Shown piece after piece: positions 9,346 through 19,464 of a stretch of 57,650 nucleotides of DNA. Position numbers and translations under genes: made by a program. The DNA lies in contig JAJZDV010000002.1 in NCBI GenBank assembly GCA_021846025.1, positions 1 through 57,650 on the forward strand. Direction: 5' to 3'. This stretch comes from Pseudomonadota bacterium (GTDB taxonomy: Bacteria > Pseudomonadota > Gammaproteobacteria > Burkholderiales > Burkholderiaceae_C). The notes under the pieces are model-generated. The model was not told the origin of the DNA. It did not search any database and worked only from the letters and a program-made list of their open reading frames with translations. Every line of letters begins with the position of its first letter. The first letter of the stretch is position 1.

Positions 9346-10806
9346 TCAATGCAGGGTGTTGGCGATGGCTTGATAACACAGGGTCATCAGTCCACCGGGC
9401 AGGATACCGAGCCCCAGCACGGCCAGGCCGTTCAGAGACATGAGGAACCAGGCCACGGGCGACGCCTGGACGCGGTGTTCGCGCGTGGGCTGATCGAAGT
9501 ACATGGTCTTGACCATGCGAAGGTAGTAATAGGCACCGACCACGGAGAGCACCACGGCCAGCACCACCAGCCAGACACGGCCGGTGGCGAGCAGCACGGA
9601 GAGCACTTCGAATTTCGCGTAGAAGCCGGCGAAGGGCGGCAGCCCGGCAAGGGAGAACATGAGGAAGGTCATGATGCCGGCAAGCCAGGGATGGGACTTG
9701 CCGAGGCCGGCGAAGTCTCGGATATCCTCGGCCTCGAAACCCTGGTGAGCCATGAACAGGATGACACCGAAGGTGCCGAGCGTGGTGAGAACATAGATGA
9801 CGAGATAAAACATGGCCGCGCTGTAGGCGACCGAAGCGGAAATGCCGTTGCCGTTGATCATGCCCGACAGCAGGCCCAGCAACATGAAACCGATTTGCGC
9901 AATGGTGGAGTACGCCAGCATGCGCTTGAGGTTGGTCTGCGCAATGGCCGCGAAGTTCCCGACAACGATGGAGAGCACCGCCAGCACCACCAGCATTTGC
10001 TGCCAGTCCATCGCCAGCGGGAACAATCCTTCCACCAGCAGCCGGATGGTCATGGCGAACGCCGCCAGTTTGGGCGCAGCGCCGACCAGCAGCACCACCG
10101 CGGTCGGCGCGCCCTGGTAGACATCGGGGATCCACATGTGGAACGGCGCGGCCCCGAGCTTGAAGGCCAGACCGGAGACGATGAAGACGACGCCCATGAC
10201 CAGAGCGGCCCGGCTGAGCGGTTCCACCGCAATGGTCTTGAAGACCACGGCCAGGTCGAGCGAGCCGGTGGCGCCATAGATCATGCTCATGCCATAGAGC
10301 AGGAAGCCGGAAGCGAGCGCGCCAAGCACGAAATACTTCATCGCTGCCTCTGTGGCCAAGGCCGAATCGCGCCGCAAGGCCACCAGCGCATACAGCGACA
10401 AGGACAACAGCTCGAGGCCGAGGTAGATGACCAGCAGGTTGTTGCCCGAGATCATGATGAACTGGCCGAGCAGGGCGAACAGCGAGAGGCTGAACAGCTC
10501 GCCACCCCACATGCCGCGGTCGAGGGCGTAGCGCCGGGCGTAGATCAGGCTCATGCCGGTGGCCACGCTGGTGAACAGCTTGAGCAGCATGGCCATGGGG
10601 TCGACGATGACCATGCGCTGCATGGCGAACAAGTCGAGGCCGGCGGCGTAGTAGGCGCCACTCGTCACCACCAGAGCCAGCAAGGTGAACAGCGTCAGGC
10701 CATAGGCGAGGCGGTGATCCGCATCCTTGAAAAACAGGTCGGCCAGCATGATCACGCAGGCCATGATGAGCAGAAAGATCTCGGGATAGATCGCAATCCA
10801 GTTCAT
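9346..10806 (-). CDS. nuoN: NADH-quinone oxidoreductase subunit N
   Basis: NuoN is one of three antiporter-like proton-pumping subunits of the Complex I membrane arm. The 486-residue product has about 14 hydrophobic helices. Conserved elements include KLGAAPFHMWIPDVYQGAP around the discontinuous helix and LKRMLAYSTIAQIGFMLLGL, with the buried lysines and glutamate of the pump pathway. It starts 12 bp after the nuoM stop and is the last canonical nuo gene. Confidence 0.97.
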   Translation of the reverse strand: MNWIAIYPEIFLLIMACVIMLADLFFKDADHRLAYGLTLFTLLALVVTSGAYYAAGLDLFAMQRMVIVDPMAMLLKLFTSVATGMSLIYARRYALDRGMWGGELFSLSLFALLGQFIMISGNNLLVIYLGLELLSLSLYALVALRRDSALATEAAMKYFVLGALASGFLLYGMSMIYGATGSLDLAVVFKTIAVEPLSRAALVMGVVFIVSGLAFKLGAAPFHMWIPDVYQGAPTAVVLLVGAAPKLAAFAMTIRLLVEGLFPLAMDWQQMLVVLAVLSIVVGNFAAIAQTNLKRMLAYSTIAQIGFMLLGLLSGMINGNGISASVAYSAAMFYLVIYVLTTLGTFGVILFMAHQGFEAEDIRDFAGLGKSHPWLAGIMTFLMFSLAGLPPFAGFYAKFEVLSVLLATGRVWLVVLAVVLSVVGAYYYLRMVKTMYFDQPTREHRVQASPVAWFLMSLNGLAVLGLGILPGGLMTLCYQAIANTLH

Positions 10807-10818
10807 GGGTGTAGCGCC

Positions 10819-12303
10819 TTACTGCAGTTTGGAGGCAGCCACATGCTGCAGGAGTTGGGTGACACTGGCTTGCATCGGGTCGGTGAAGAATTTCGGATAC
10901 AGACCAAACCACAGCACGGCGGCGGCGAGCAGGCCGAGAATGAGAAACTCGCGTGCACCGATGTCTTTCAAGGCAGCCACATGGTCGTTGGCCACCGGGC
11001 CGAAGAACACGCGCTTGACCATCCACAGCGTGTAGCCGGCGGCCAGAACCAGAGTGGACGCGGCCAGCAGACCGAGCAGGAAATTGCTCTTGACCGCGGC
11101 GAGGATGACCATCCATTCACCGACGAAGCCGCTGGTGCCCGGCAAGCCGGCATTGGCCATGGCGAAGAGCACGGCAAAGGCTGCGAAATGCGGCATCTTG
11201 CCGGTGACACCGCCGTAGTCAGCGATGTTGCGGGTGTGCATGCGGTCGTACAGCACACCGATGCTCATGAACATGGCGCCGGAGACGAAGCCGTGGGAAA
11301 TCATCTGCACCAGTCCGCCCTGCACGCCGAGGTCGGAGAAAAGAAAAAACCCGAGGGTGACGAAACCCATGTGCGCGATGGAAGAGTAGGCCACAAGCTT
11401 CTTCATGTCGGTCTGCACCATGGCGACAAGGCCGATGTAGATGACGGCGATGATCGACAGGGCGATGATGACCGAGGCGAGTTCATGGCTGGCGTCTGGC
11501 ACGATCGGCAGCACGAAGCGCACGAAGCCGTATCCGCCGAGCTTGAGCATGATGGCCGCCAGCACGATGGAGCCGCCGGTGGGGGCTTCGACGTGGGCAT
11601 CGGGCAGCCAGGTGTGCACCGGCCACATCGGAATCTTCACGGCGAAGGCAAAGAAGAACGCGATGAAAAGCAGGATTTGCGCCGTACTCGACAACGGCAC
11701 CGTGTACCAGTCGAGGATGTTGAAACTGCCGCCGGACTGGAAGTAGAGGTAGATGAGCGCCACCAGCATCAGCAACGAACCGAGCAGCGTGTAGAGGAAG
11801 AATTTGAACGCCGCGTACACCCGGCGCGGCCCCCCCCAGATGCCGATGATGAGGTACATCGGAATCAGCGTTGCTTCAAAAAACACGTAGAAGAGAATAC
11901 CGTCGAGCGCGCAGAACACTCCGACCATCAGCCCCGAGAGGATGAGGAAGGACGCCATGTACAGGCCGACGCGTTCGGTGATGATCTGCCAGCCGGCGAT
12001 CACGGTGATGAGGGTGATGAAAGCGGTGAGCGGAATGAACCACAGCGAGATGCCGTCGATGCCGAGGTGGTAGTGGATGTTGAACGGTTCGATCCATGGC
12101 GCGCGCTCGACGAACTGCATGCTGGCGGAGGCGGTGTCGAAACCGGTGATCAGCGGAATGGTGACGAGCAGACTGACCAGGGCTCCAATCAGCGCCAGCC
12201 AGCGCATCGCCGGGGCGTTGGTGTCGCGCCCGAGCAGCAGGATGAGGATGCCAAAGGCGATGGGTGTCCAGATGGACAGGCTCAGCAAGGGGAGCGATTG
12301 CAT
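10819..12303 (-). CDS. nuoM: NADH-quinone oxidoreductase subunit M
   Basis: This is the second antiporter-like subunit (ND4 homologue) of Complex I. The 494-residue protein contains LGIDGISLWFIPLTAFITL, the glutamate-bearing FFEATLIPMYLIIG, FFFAFAVKIPMWPVHTWLPD with AHVEAPTGGS, and MKKLVAYSSIAHMG. These hold the conserved charged residues of the proton channel. It lies between nuoL and nuoN with short gaps (34 and 12 bp) and the same codon style as its neighbours. Confidence 0.97.
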   Translation of the reverse strand: MQSLPLLSLSIWTPIAFGILILLLGRDTNAPAMRWLALIGALVSLLVTIPLITGFDTASASMQFVERAPWIEPFNIHYHLGIDGISLWFIPLTAFITLITVIAGWQIITERVGLYMASFLILSGLMVGVFCALDGILFYVFFEATLIPMYLIIGIWGGPRRVYAAFKFFLYTLLGSLLMLVALIYLYFQSGGSFNILDWYTVPLSSTAQILLFIAFFFAFAVKIPMWPVHTWLPDAHVEAPTGGSIVLAAIMLKLGGYGFVRFVLPIVPDASHELASVIIALSIIAVIYIGLVAMVQTDMKKLVAYSSIAHMGFVTLGFFLFSDLGVQGGLVQMISHGFVSGAMFMSIGVLYDRMHTRNIADYGGVTGKMPHFAAFAVLFAMANAGLPGTSGFVGEWMVILAAVKSNFLLGLLAASTLVLAAGYTLWMVKRVFFGPVANDHVAALKDIGAREFLILGLLAAAVLWFGLYPKFFTDPMQASVTQLLQHVAASKLQ

Positions 12304-12337
12304 AGATTTGGAACGTTAGCCGCAGGCCTTGTTGAAT

Positions 12338-14365
12338 TTATCGGATGAACCAACCGGACAGCAGCTTGCCCGGAACATAGAGCCACATGAACACCACCAC
12401 ACCGCCGATCATGGCCAGGGCGTAGTAGTAGATGAAGCCGGTTTGCAGTTGACGGATCCATCCGGCGGCGACGCCGACCACGCGCGCCGTGCCGTTGACC
12501 AGCAAGCCGTCGATCAGGCCTGCATCGGCACCCTTCCACAAACCCTTGCCCACCAGGCGCGTGCCTGCGGCGATGATGTTCTCGTTGATCCAGTCCATGT
12601 AGTACTTGTGGTCCAGCAGGACGTACACCGGCTTGACCATGCGCTCCACCGCGGCGGGGAAAGCCAGGTTCACCATGTAGCCGTAATAAGCCACCGCGAC
12701 TCCGGCTGCGGCCAGCCACAGCGGCAAGGCAGTGAAGGCCTGCAACGCCATCTGGAAGGGGCCGTGGAAATGCTCGGCCAGATCGGTCATGGCCGGGTGC
12801 GCCGCGGCATTGACGCTGATGGCCCCGTTGAAGAATCCGCCGAACAGCAGCGGCTGGATCGTGAAGTAGCCGATCACGGCCGATGGAATGGCCAGCAGGA
12901 TGAGGGGCAAGGTCACCACCCAGGGCGACTCGTGCGGCTCCAGCGGCCCATGGTGGTGGTCATGGCCGTCATCGGCATGGTCGTCGTGCGCCGGCAGGTC
13001 GCGGAAACGCTCCTTGCCGTGGAAAACCAGGAAGTAGAGCCGGAAGCTGTACAGCGCGGTGACGAAGACACTGGCGGTGACGGCGAACGTGGCGAAACCC
13101 GATCCCGCAAGGTTGCTGGCGCCAACCGCGTCGATGATGCTGTCCTTGGAATAAAAACCGGAGAAGAACGGCGTGCCGATCAATGCCAGGGTTCCGATCA
13201 GGAAGGTGATCCAGGTGATGGGCATGTATTTGCGCAGGCCTCCCATGTGACGGATGTCCTGGTCATGGTGCATGCCGATGATGACCGAACCCGCAGCGAG
13301 GAAGAGCAGCGCCTTGAAGAACGCGTGGGTCATGAGATGAAAGATGGCGACGGAGTAGGCCGAGGCGCCGAGGGCCACCGTCATGTAGCCGAGCTGGGAC
13401 AGTGTGGAATAGGCGACGACACGCTTGATGTCGTTCTGGATGACACCGAGAAAACCCATGAACAGGGCGGTGATGCTGCCGATGACCATGATGAAGGACA
13501 GCGCGGTGTTCGACAACTCGAACAGCGGTGACATGCGCGCCACCATGAAGATGCCCGCTGTCACCATGGTGGCAGCGTGGATCAGCGCGGAGATGGGTGT
13601 CGGGCCTTCCATCGAGTCGGGTAGCCAGACGTGCAGCGGGAACTGCGCGCTCTTGCCCATGGCACCGATGAACAGGCTGATGCAGATCACGGTCATCAGC
13701 ATCCAGTCGGTGCCGGGCAGGCGCAAGGCTGTCAGCTCGGGGGCCTTGGCAAAGATGGCGGTGTAATTCAGGCTGCCGGTGTAGGCCAGGGCGAGGCCGA
13801 TGCCGAGGATGAAGCCGAAGTCGCCGACACGGTTGACGATGAACGCCTTCATGTTGGCGAAGACGGCCGTGGGCTTGGTGTACCAGAATCCGATCAACAG
13901 ATACGACACGAGACCGACCGCCTCCCAGCCGAAGAAGAGCTGGAGCATGTTGTTGCTCATCACCAGCATCAGCATGCTGAAGGTGAACAGGCTGATGTAG
14001 GAGAAGAATCGCTGGTAGCCGGGGTCGTCGGCCATGTAGCCGATGGTGTAGATGTGCACGCACATCGAGACGAAGGTGACCACGACCATCATGAGCGCCG
14101 ACAGGCTGTCGATGAGAAAGCCGACATCCATCTTCAGGCTGCCGACCTGCATCCAGGTGTAGACCGTGCCGTTGTAATGCGCCCCGCCCACCACCTGGAT
14201 CAGCACCCAGACCGACAAGGCAAAGGACAGGGCCACACTGGCGGTGGTCACGCTGTGGCTGCCGACGCGGCCAATCGCCTTGCCGAAGAGGCCGGCGATG
14301 ATGGCGCTGACCAGCGGCGCCAGAGCGATGACCAGCAGGATGTTGGGGTTGATCGTCTCAGCCAT
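12338..14365 (-). CDS. nuoL: NADH-quinone oxidoreductase subunit L
   Basis: NuoL is the distal antiporter-like subunit, including the long lateral helix that runs along the membrane arm. The 675-residue length is normal for the family. Visible motifs include FGWEAVGLVSYLLIGFWY, GKSAQFPLHVWLPDSMEGPT, SALIHAATMV and DIKRVVAYSTLSQLGYM. A His/Asp-rich loop near residues 455-480 (AHDDHADDGHDHHHG) is a variable feature that might bind metal. It begins 4 bp after the nuoK stop. Confidence 0.97.
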   Translation of the reverse strand: MAETINPNILLVIALAPLVSAIIAGLFGKAIGRVGSHSVTTASVALSFALSVWVLIQVVGGAHYNGTVYTWMQVGSLKMDVGFLIDSLSALMMVVVTFVSMCVHIYTIGYMADDPGYQRFFSYISLFTFSMLMLVMSNNMLQLFFGWEAVGLVSYLLIGFWYTKPTAVFANMKAFIVNRVGDFGFILGIGLALAYTGSLNYTAIFAKAPELTALRLPGTDWMLMTVICISLFIGAMGKSAQFPLHVWLPDSMEGPTPISALIHAATMVTAGIFMVARMSPLFELSNTALSFIMVIGSITALFMGFLGVIQNDIKRVVAYSTLSQLGYMTVALGASAYSVAIFHLMTHAFFKALLFLAAGSVIIGMHHDQDIRHMGGLRKYMPITWITFLIGTLALIGTPFFSGFYSKDSIIDAVGASNLAGSGFATFAVTASVFVTALYSFRLYFLVFHGKERFRDLPAHDDHADDGHDHHHGPLEPHESPWVVTLPLILLAIPSAVIGYFTIQPLLFGGFFNGAISVNAAAHPAMTDLAEHFHGPFQMALQAFTALPLWLAAAGVAVAYYGYMVNLAFPAAVERMVKPVYVLLDHKYYMDWINENIIAAGTRLVGKGLWKGADAGLIDGLLVNGTARVVGVAAGWIRQLQTGFIYYYALAMIGGVVVFMWLYVPGKLLSGWFIR

Positions 14366-14369
14366 GCCT

Positions 14370-14684
14370 TTAGCCCTTGAGGTGGTCGAGTTCGTCCACG
14401 TTGATCGTGGACAGGTTGCGAAACAGCACCACCAGGATGGCTAGACCAATCGCCGACTCGGCCGCAGCCACGGTGAGGATGAAAAACACGAACACCTGGC
14501 CGTCCATGCTCTGCAGGTCATGCGAGAAGGCGATGAAGTTGAGGTTCACCGCCAGCAGCATCAGTTCGATGGCCATGAGGATCACGATGAGGTTGCGCCG
14601 GTTGAGAAAAATCCCAACCACCGAGATGGCGAACAGGATGGCGCCGAGCACCAGGTAATGCGCGAGACTGAGAGATCCCAACAT
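14370..14684 (-). CDS. nuoK: NADH-quinone oxidoreductase subunit K
   Basis: NuoK (ND4L homologue) is a small three-helix subunit of the Complex I membrane arm. The 104-residue protein begins [14 protein letters not shown] and carries two membrane-embedded glutamates, in [13 protein letters not shown]-type context (about Glu38) and in [13 protein letters not shown] (about Glu74), which are part of the proton pathway. It follows nuoJ with a 3-bp gap. Confidence 0.96.
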   Translation of the reverse strand: MLGSLSLAHYLVLGAILFAISVVGIFLNRRNLIVILMAIELMLLAVNLNFIAFSHDLQSMDGQVFVFFILTVAAAESAIGLAILVVLFRNLSTINVDELDHLKG

Positions 14685-14687
14685 GGC

Positions 14688-15323
14688 TTACTCCTTGCCC
14701 TCGGCTTTCATCTGCACCAGGCGCACGCGGTCCTGGCGCCGTACCTTGAGTTGTTCGGACACCTGCATGGCCTTGGTGTCCTTGCGGCGGCGCAAGGTCA
14801 GGGAAATGGCGGCAATGATGGCCACCAGCAGAATGACTGCGGCAATTTCCAGCGGATAAAGGTAGTGGGTGTACAACACCAGGCCCAGGGCATTGGTGTT
14901 GGGCAACTGCGCCAGCGCATGCGCCACCGGCGTGGAGGGCTGGCCGCCAATCTGGGCCGCAGCCGTCTGCCCACCGATCTGGAAGGCCTGCATCAGCACC
15001 GCGGCCATTTCCAGCACGATGAACACCCCCACCAGGGCGGCAACCGGGAAGTAGCGCCAGAAACCCAGGCGTATGCGGTCGATGTTGATATCGAGCATCA
15101 TGACCACGAACAGGAACAGCACCATGACCGCGCCGACATACACCAGCACCAGCACGATGGCCAGGAACTCGGCTCGCAGCAGCATCCAGATGGTGGCAGC
15201 CTGGAAAAACGCCAGCACGAGGTACAGCGCCGAATGCACAGGGTTACGCGCCGTGATCACGCGGAAGGCAGCGAACAGCAGCACGGCGGAAAAGATATAG
15301 AACAGCACGGTTTGGATGGTCAT
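14688..15323 (-). CDS. nuoJ: NADH-quinone oxidoreductase subunit J
   Basis: NuoJ (ND6 homologue) is a five-helix membrane subunit. The 211-residue protein from the ATG at 15323 begins MTIQTVLFYIFSAVLL and contains ARNPVHSALYLVLAFF and VYVGAVMVLFLFVVMML, typical of the family, with a charged C-terminal tail. The frame stays open 96 codons upstream, but that extension has no family similarity and runs into nuoI, so I reject it; an ATG seven codons upstream (MPLTSHT) is a minor alternative. It is separated from nuoI by an unusually long gap. Confidence 0.95.
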   Translation of the reverse strand: MTIQTVLFYIFSAVLLFAAFRVITARNPVHSALYLVLAFFQAATIWMLLRAEFLAIVLVLVYVGAVMVLFLFVVMMLDINIDRIRLGFWRYFPVAALVGVFIVLEMAAVLMQAFQIGGQTAAAQIGGQPSTPVAHALAQLPNTNALGLVLYTHYLYPLEIAAVILLVAIIAAISLTLRRRKDTKAMQVSEQLKVRRQDRVRLVQMKAEGKE

Positions 15324-15471
15324 GGTGTGGGACGTCAGCGGCATCGGCAAGTTGCCCACCGGCCTGCTGCTGTCGGGCTGCAGGGCTGGCTCCGTATCCC
15401 GGAGCGGGGCTTGGTGGAGCAACGCAACACCGGTCAGGGAACGAGCAAGGCGCTCACTGCCGGCAAGGCCT
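15324..15471 (-). other. 148-bp nuoI-nuoJ spacer
   Basis: All other nuo spacers here are about 50 bp or less, and some genes overlap. This one contains a small perfect hairpin, GCTCCG (15389-15394) with CGGAGC (15400-15405) and a 5-nt loop. I see no small gene with a convincing start signal and no T-tract. Confidence 0.4.
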
Positions 15472-15960
15472 TCAGCGGTATTTGGCGTCGGCCTCCTTGT
15501 TGGGCGCAATCTCGTGTTCGTAGCGATCGCCCACGGCCAGCAGCATGTCTTTGGTGAAGTACAGATCACCGCGCTGCTCGCCGTGGTACTCGAAGATATG
15601 GGTTTCGACAATGGAATCGACCGGGCAACTTTCTTCGCAGAAGCCGCAGAAGATGCATTTGGTCAGATCAATGTCGTAGCGCGTGGTGCGGCGGGTGCCG
15701 TCCTCGCGTTGCTCGCTCTCGATGGTGATTGCCAGCGCCGGACACACTGCCTCGCACAGCTTGCAGGCGATGCAGCGCTCCTCACCGTTGGGGTAACGTC
15801 GCAATGCGTGCAGACCGCGAAAGCGCGGCGACATGGGCGTCTTTTCTTCCGGGTACTGCACCGTGATCTTGCGGTGAAACGCATGCCTGCCGGTGAGGGC
15901 CAGACCCTTGAAGAGTTCAACCAGGAAAAAACTGTTGAAGGTGTCGCGAACTGCGGCCAT
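15472..15960 (-). CDS. nuoI: NADH-quinone oxidoreductase subunit I
   Basis: NuoI (TYKY homologue) carries clusters N6a and N6b in the peripheral arm. The 162-residue protein starts at the ATG at 15960 ([16 protein letters not shown]); an in-frame extension of 33 codons upstream is unlike the family. Two 2[4Fe-4S] ferredoxin motifs are intact: [12 protein letters not shown] and [12 protein letters not shown]. It begins 14 bp after nuoH. Confidence 0.97.
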   Translation of the reverse strand: MAAVRDTFNSFFLVELFKGLALTGRHAFHRKITVQYPEEKTPMSPRFRGLHALRRYPNGEERCIACKLCEAVCPALAITIESEQREDGTRRTTRYDIDLTKCIFCGFCEESCPVDSIVETHIFEYHGEQRGDLYFTKDMLLAVGDRYEHEIAPNKEADAKYR

Positions 15961-15974
15961 GTCGGTATTCCGGT

Positions 15975-17036
15975 TCAGTTCCAGATTGACCAGGGTGTCT
16001 GCATCCAGGCGCCGATCAGCACCAGCCAGACGAGTGTGACAGGAATGAAGATTTTCCAACCCAGGCGCATGATCTGGTCATAGCGGTAGCGCGGAAAGGT
16101 GGCGCGCACCCAGATGAAGATGGAGACCACCAGGAAACCCTTGATGCCCAGCCAGATCCAGCCCGGAATGAAGCCGAGGAACGACACCGGTGCATCCCAC
16201 CCCCCCAGGAACATGATCACGGCGAGGAAGGAAACCAGGATCATGTTGGCGTATTCGGCCAGGAAAAAAAGAGCGAACGACATACCGGAATATTCCACCA
16301 TGTGACCGGCGACGATTTCGGATTCGCCTTCGACGACGTCGAAGGGATGGCGGTTGGTCTCGGCGATGCCGGAGATGAGATACACCACGAAGATGGGCAG
16401 CAGCGGCAGCCAGTTCCAGGACAGGAAATTGAGCCCCATGCTGGCGAACTGGCCTTTCATCTGGCCCATGACGATCTGGGTCAGGTTCAGACTGCCGGAA
16501 ACCATGAGCACGACCACCAGGCAAAAGCCCATGGCGATTTCGTAGCTGACCATCTGCGCCGATGCACGCATCGCTCCGAGGAAAGCATACTTCGAGTTGG
16601 ACGCCCAACCCGCAATGATGATGCCGTAGACCTCGAGCGAGGTGATGGCCAGCAGCAACAGCAGTCCGGCGTTCACATTGGCCAGCGCCACATCGGGCCC
16701 GAAGGGCATGACTGACCACGCGGCGAGCGCCGGCATGATGGTCATGATGGGGCCGAGGATGAACAGGAACTGGCTGGCCTGTGTCGGGACGATGATTTCC
16801 TTGAAGATGAATTTCAGACCGTCGGCGATGGGTTGCAGCAGGCCGAAGGGGCCGACGCGGTTGGGGCCGATGCGCACCTGAATCCAGCCGATGAGCTTGC
16901 GCTCCCACAGCGTGAGGTAGGCAACGGCGATGAACAGCGGCAAGACGATGGCGACGATCTTGATGATGTTCCAGACGACCGGCCAGGCGACCGGGCCGAG
17001 CAGGTTCAAACCACCGGAATTGAAGGCGTCGAGCAT
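15975..17036 (-). CDS. nuoH: NADH-quinone oxidoreductase subunit H
   Basis: NuoH (ND1 homologue) connects the peripheral and membrane arms and helps form the quinone chamber. The 353-residue protein has eight or so helices. Typical segments are [39 protein letters not shown] and the quinone-loop region [20 protein letters not shown]. It lies 3 bp after nuoG. Confidence 0.97.
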   Translation of the reverse strand: MLDAFNSGGLNLLGPVAWPVVWNIIKIVAIVLPLFIAVAYLTLWERKLIGWIQVRIGPNRVGPFGLLQPIADGLKFIFKEIIVPTQASQFLFILGPIMTIMPALAAWSVMPFGPDVALANVNAGLLLLLAITSLEVYGIIIAGWASNSKYAFLGAMRASAQMVSYEIAMGFCLVVVLMVSGSLNLTQIVMGQMKGQFASMGLNFLSWNWLPLLPIFVVYLISGIAETNRHPFDVVEGESEIVAGHMVEYSGMSFALFFLAEYANMILVSFLAVIMFLGGWDAPVSFLGFIPGWIWLGIKGFLVVSIFIWVRATFPRYRYDQIMRLGWKIFIPVTLVWLVLIGAWMQTPWSIWN

Positions 17037-17039
17037 GGG

Positions 17040-19418
17040 TCAGACCTTGTGCACGGAAACCACACCGAACATGGGCCCGAGGCCCGCGGTCGCAGGGTGG
17101 GCTGTGGGGATGCGCGCCACGCCAGGGACCAGTCCGGCATCGCGCCGCACCGGCAACTCGGCACTGTTCCCACCCTGCTTGACGGTGACGCGATCGCCAG
17201 GTTGCAATCCCAGACGCTCCCAGGCGTCGGGCGGCAGTGCAATGTGCCCGGCCAGATGCGCATCGCGCGTTTGCTGCAGCGATGTTGAGCGGCGCACGAT
17301 GGCGTCGCTGCTGTAGATGGGCACTTCGGCCAAGCGCTCGAAGGCCTCGGTCGATTGGGCGACTGGATCGGGTGTGGCCGTCGACACGATGTCGAGATGG
17401 GCGGGCAGCGGCACATCCGGCTGATGTCGCAGCCTGGACACGATATCCATGCCCTGCAACGCCGCCTCGCGCACGGCCTCCAGGGTGTCGTATTCGAATC
17501 CTGCCAGTCCGAGCTGATCGGCCAGCACGCGCAAGACTTTCCAGGCGGGGCGCGAGAGTCCGGGACTGCCCACCACCGGATTGAAGGTTTGCAAAACGCC
17601 CTCGCAATTCACCAGGCTACCCGCAGTTTCGCTGAACGGCGCAATCGGCAACAGCACCTGGGCATAGTCGGTCGCGCCATGCCGGTAAGCACTCAAAGCC
17701 ACCACAAAGGCCGACTGGCGCATGGCCGCAATCGCCAGCGCTGCGTCCTGCGTGTCGAGTTCGGGTTCGACATTCAACAAGAGCATCGCCGCAGGAGGGG
17801 TACGCAGCATTTGGGCGGCGTTCAGGCCGCCCTGCCGCGGCGTGGCTCCAACGAGATGGGCGCCAACCGTGTTGCCGGCCTCAACGGTGTAGCCGAAGCT
17901 CGCGCCGGTGCTGGCGGCAATCCAGCGCCCCAGGGTTTCGAGTTGTGCTGCTTGCGGATGCTGCGCCGCGGCATTGCCCAGCAGCACGGCTTTGCGCTGT
18001 CCGGCCAGCAGACTCCGGGCCACGCGCTTGGCGGCTTCCCCGGCCTGCAATCCCAACAGCGCAGCCGGGGCCTGGATGCCCTGCTCTGCCGCAACGGCCG
18101 CAGCCACTTCGGCCAAGCCAAGCAACCACCGACTGGGCGGCAGCACCATGCGCGCATGCAGCGGCATGAGCGCGTCGTCGTCAGCCGCGTGCAGCAGACT
18201 GAGCTTGGCACCCGAGCGGGTGGCGCGGCGCAGCTTGGCGGCGAGCAAGGGATGGTCTTTGCGCAGGAACGAGCCGACGATCAGGGCCGACTGCAGATGC
18301 CGCACCTCGGCAATCGGCAGACCGAGCCAGGGAATGGCGGAGCCATGGGCACGAGCCGCATCCGCGGAAAAATCCGATTGGCGCAGGCGGAAGTCGATGT
18401 TCTCGCTGCCGAGCGCGCGCACCAGCTTGCTCAGCAGAAACAGCTCCTCCAGCGTGCTTTGCGGCGTGACCAGCCCGCCCAAGGCCTGCGGGCCATCGAC
18501 TTCGATCACGCGCTTGAGGCCCTGCGCCACATAGCCAAGCGCCGTGGGCCAGTCCGTCTCGCGCCATTGTTCGCCGTTGCGGATCATGGGCTGGGTCAGA
18601 CGCTCGGGGCTGTTGAGTCCTTCGTAGCTGAAGCGATCACGGTCGGAAATCCAGCATTCGTTGATGGCTTCGTTGTCTTGCGGCACCACGCGCATGACGC
18701 GGTTGTTCTTGACTTGCATCACCAGATTGCTGCCCAGGCTGTCGTGCGGGCTGACGGAGGCGCGACGCGAGAGTTCCCAGGTGCGTGCAGCGAATCGGAA
18801 GGGCTTGCTGGTCAGGGCCCCGACCGGGCAGATGTCGATCATGTTGCCCGAGAGCTCGGAGTCGATTGAGCCCTCGAGAAAGGTGGTGATTTCGGAATGC
18901 TCGCCACGGTTGGCCATGCCGAGTTCCATGATGCCCGCGACCTCCTGGCCGAAGCGCACGCAGCGCGTGCAGTGGATGCAGCGTGTCATCTCCTCCATGG
19001 CCACGAGAGGGCCGGCATTCTTGTGGAACACCACACGTTTTTCTTCGCTGTAGCGCGAGGACGAGGCGCCGTACCCCACGGCCAGATCTTGCAACTGGCA
19101 CTCGCCCCCCTGGTCGCAGATCGGGCAGTCGAGCGGATGGTTGATGAGCAGCAGTTCCATGACGCCCTTCTGCGCCTGGATGGCCTTTTCCGAATGGGTC
19201 CGCACGATCATGCCTTGGGCCACAGGAGTGGCACAGGCCGGCAACGGCTTGGGGGCTTTTTCCACGTCGACCAAGCACATGCGGCAATTGGCCGCGATGG
19301 ACAGCTTCGGGTGGTAACAGAAGTGAGGAACGTAAATGTCAAGTTTGTGCGTGGCATCCATCACCATGGAGCCCTCGGGCACTTCGACCTTGCGTCCGTC
19401 GATTTCCAGTTCAACCAT
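17040..19418 (-). CDS. nuoG: NADH-quinone oxidoreductase subunit G
   Basis: NuoG is the large iron-sulfur subunit of the NADH-dehydrogenase module. The 792-residue protein has an N-terminal [2Fe-2S] ferredoxin domain (FCYHPKLSIAANCRMCLVDV), then HPLDCPICDQGGECQLQD, the [4Fe-4S] motif CIHCTRCVRF and IDICPVGALTSKPF. A molybdopterin-oxidoreductase-like domain that has lost its cofactor role fills the C-terminal two thirds. The C-terminal part is Ala-rich and diverged, as is usual for this subunit. Confidence 0.96.
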   Translation of the reverse strand: MVELEIDGRKVEVPEGSMVMDATHKLDIYVPHFCYHPKLSIAANCRMCLVDVEKAPKPLPACATPVAQGMIVRTHSEKAIQAQKGVMELLLINHPLDCPICDQGGECQLQDLAVGYGASSSRYSEEKRVVFHKNAGPLVAMEEMTRCIHCTRCVRFGQEVAGIMELGMANRGEHSEITTFLEGSIDSELSGNMIDICPVGALTSKPFRFAARTWELSRRASVSPHDSLGSNLVMQVKNNRVMRVVPQDNEAINECWISDRDRFSYEGLNSPERLTQPMIRNGEQWRETDWPTALGYVAQGLKRVIEVDGPQALGGLVTPQSTLEELFLLSKLVRALGSENIDFRLRQSDFSADAARAHGSAIPWLGLPIAEVRHLQSALIVGSFLRKDHPLLAAKLRRATRSGAKLSLLHAADDDALMPLHARMVLPPSRWLLGLAEVAAAVAAEQGIQAPAALLGLQAGEAAKRVARSLLAGQRKAVLLGNAAAQHPQAAQLETLGRWIAASTGASFGYTVEAGNTVGAHLVGATPRQGGLNAAQMLRTPPAAMLLLNVEPELDTQDAALAIAAMRQSAFVVALSAYRHGATDYAQVLLPIAPFSETAGSLVNCEGVLQTFNPVVGSPGLSRPAWKVLRVLADQLGLAGFEYDTLEAVREAALQGMDIVSRLRHQPDVPLPAHLDIVSTATPDPVAQSTEAFERLAEVPIYSSDAIVRRSTSLQQTRDAHLAGHIALPPDAWERLGLQPGDRVTVKQGGNSAELPVRRDAGLVPGVARIPTAHPATAGLGPMFGVVSVHKV

Positions 19419-19464
19419 GTCGTGTCATCCTCGTGTGCAGGCGATGCAAGATGCTGAGCGATGT

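Noticed and set aside
8290-12348. Very long plus-strand open frame (1352 codons) opposite nuoN-nuoM
   Set aside because: It is antisense to clear Complex I genes, is rich in His/Gln/Glu/Asp, and shows no family similarity. High GC third positions produce such shadow frames.
15324-15611. 96-codon N-terminal extension of nuoJ
   Set aside because: It overlaps nuoI and is Arg/Pro/Thr-rich with no NuoJ similarity.
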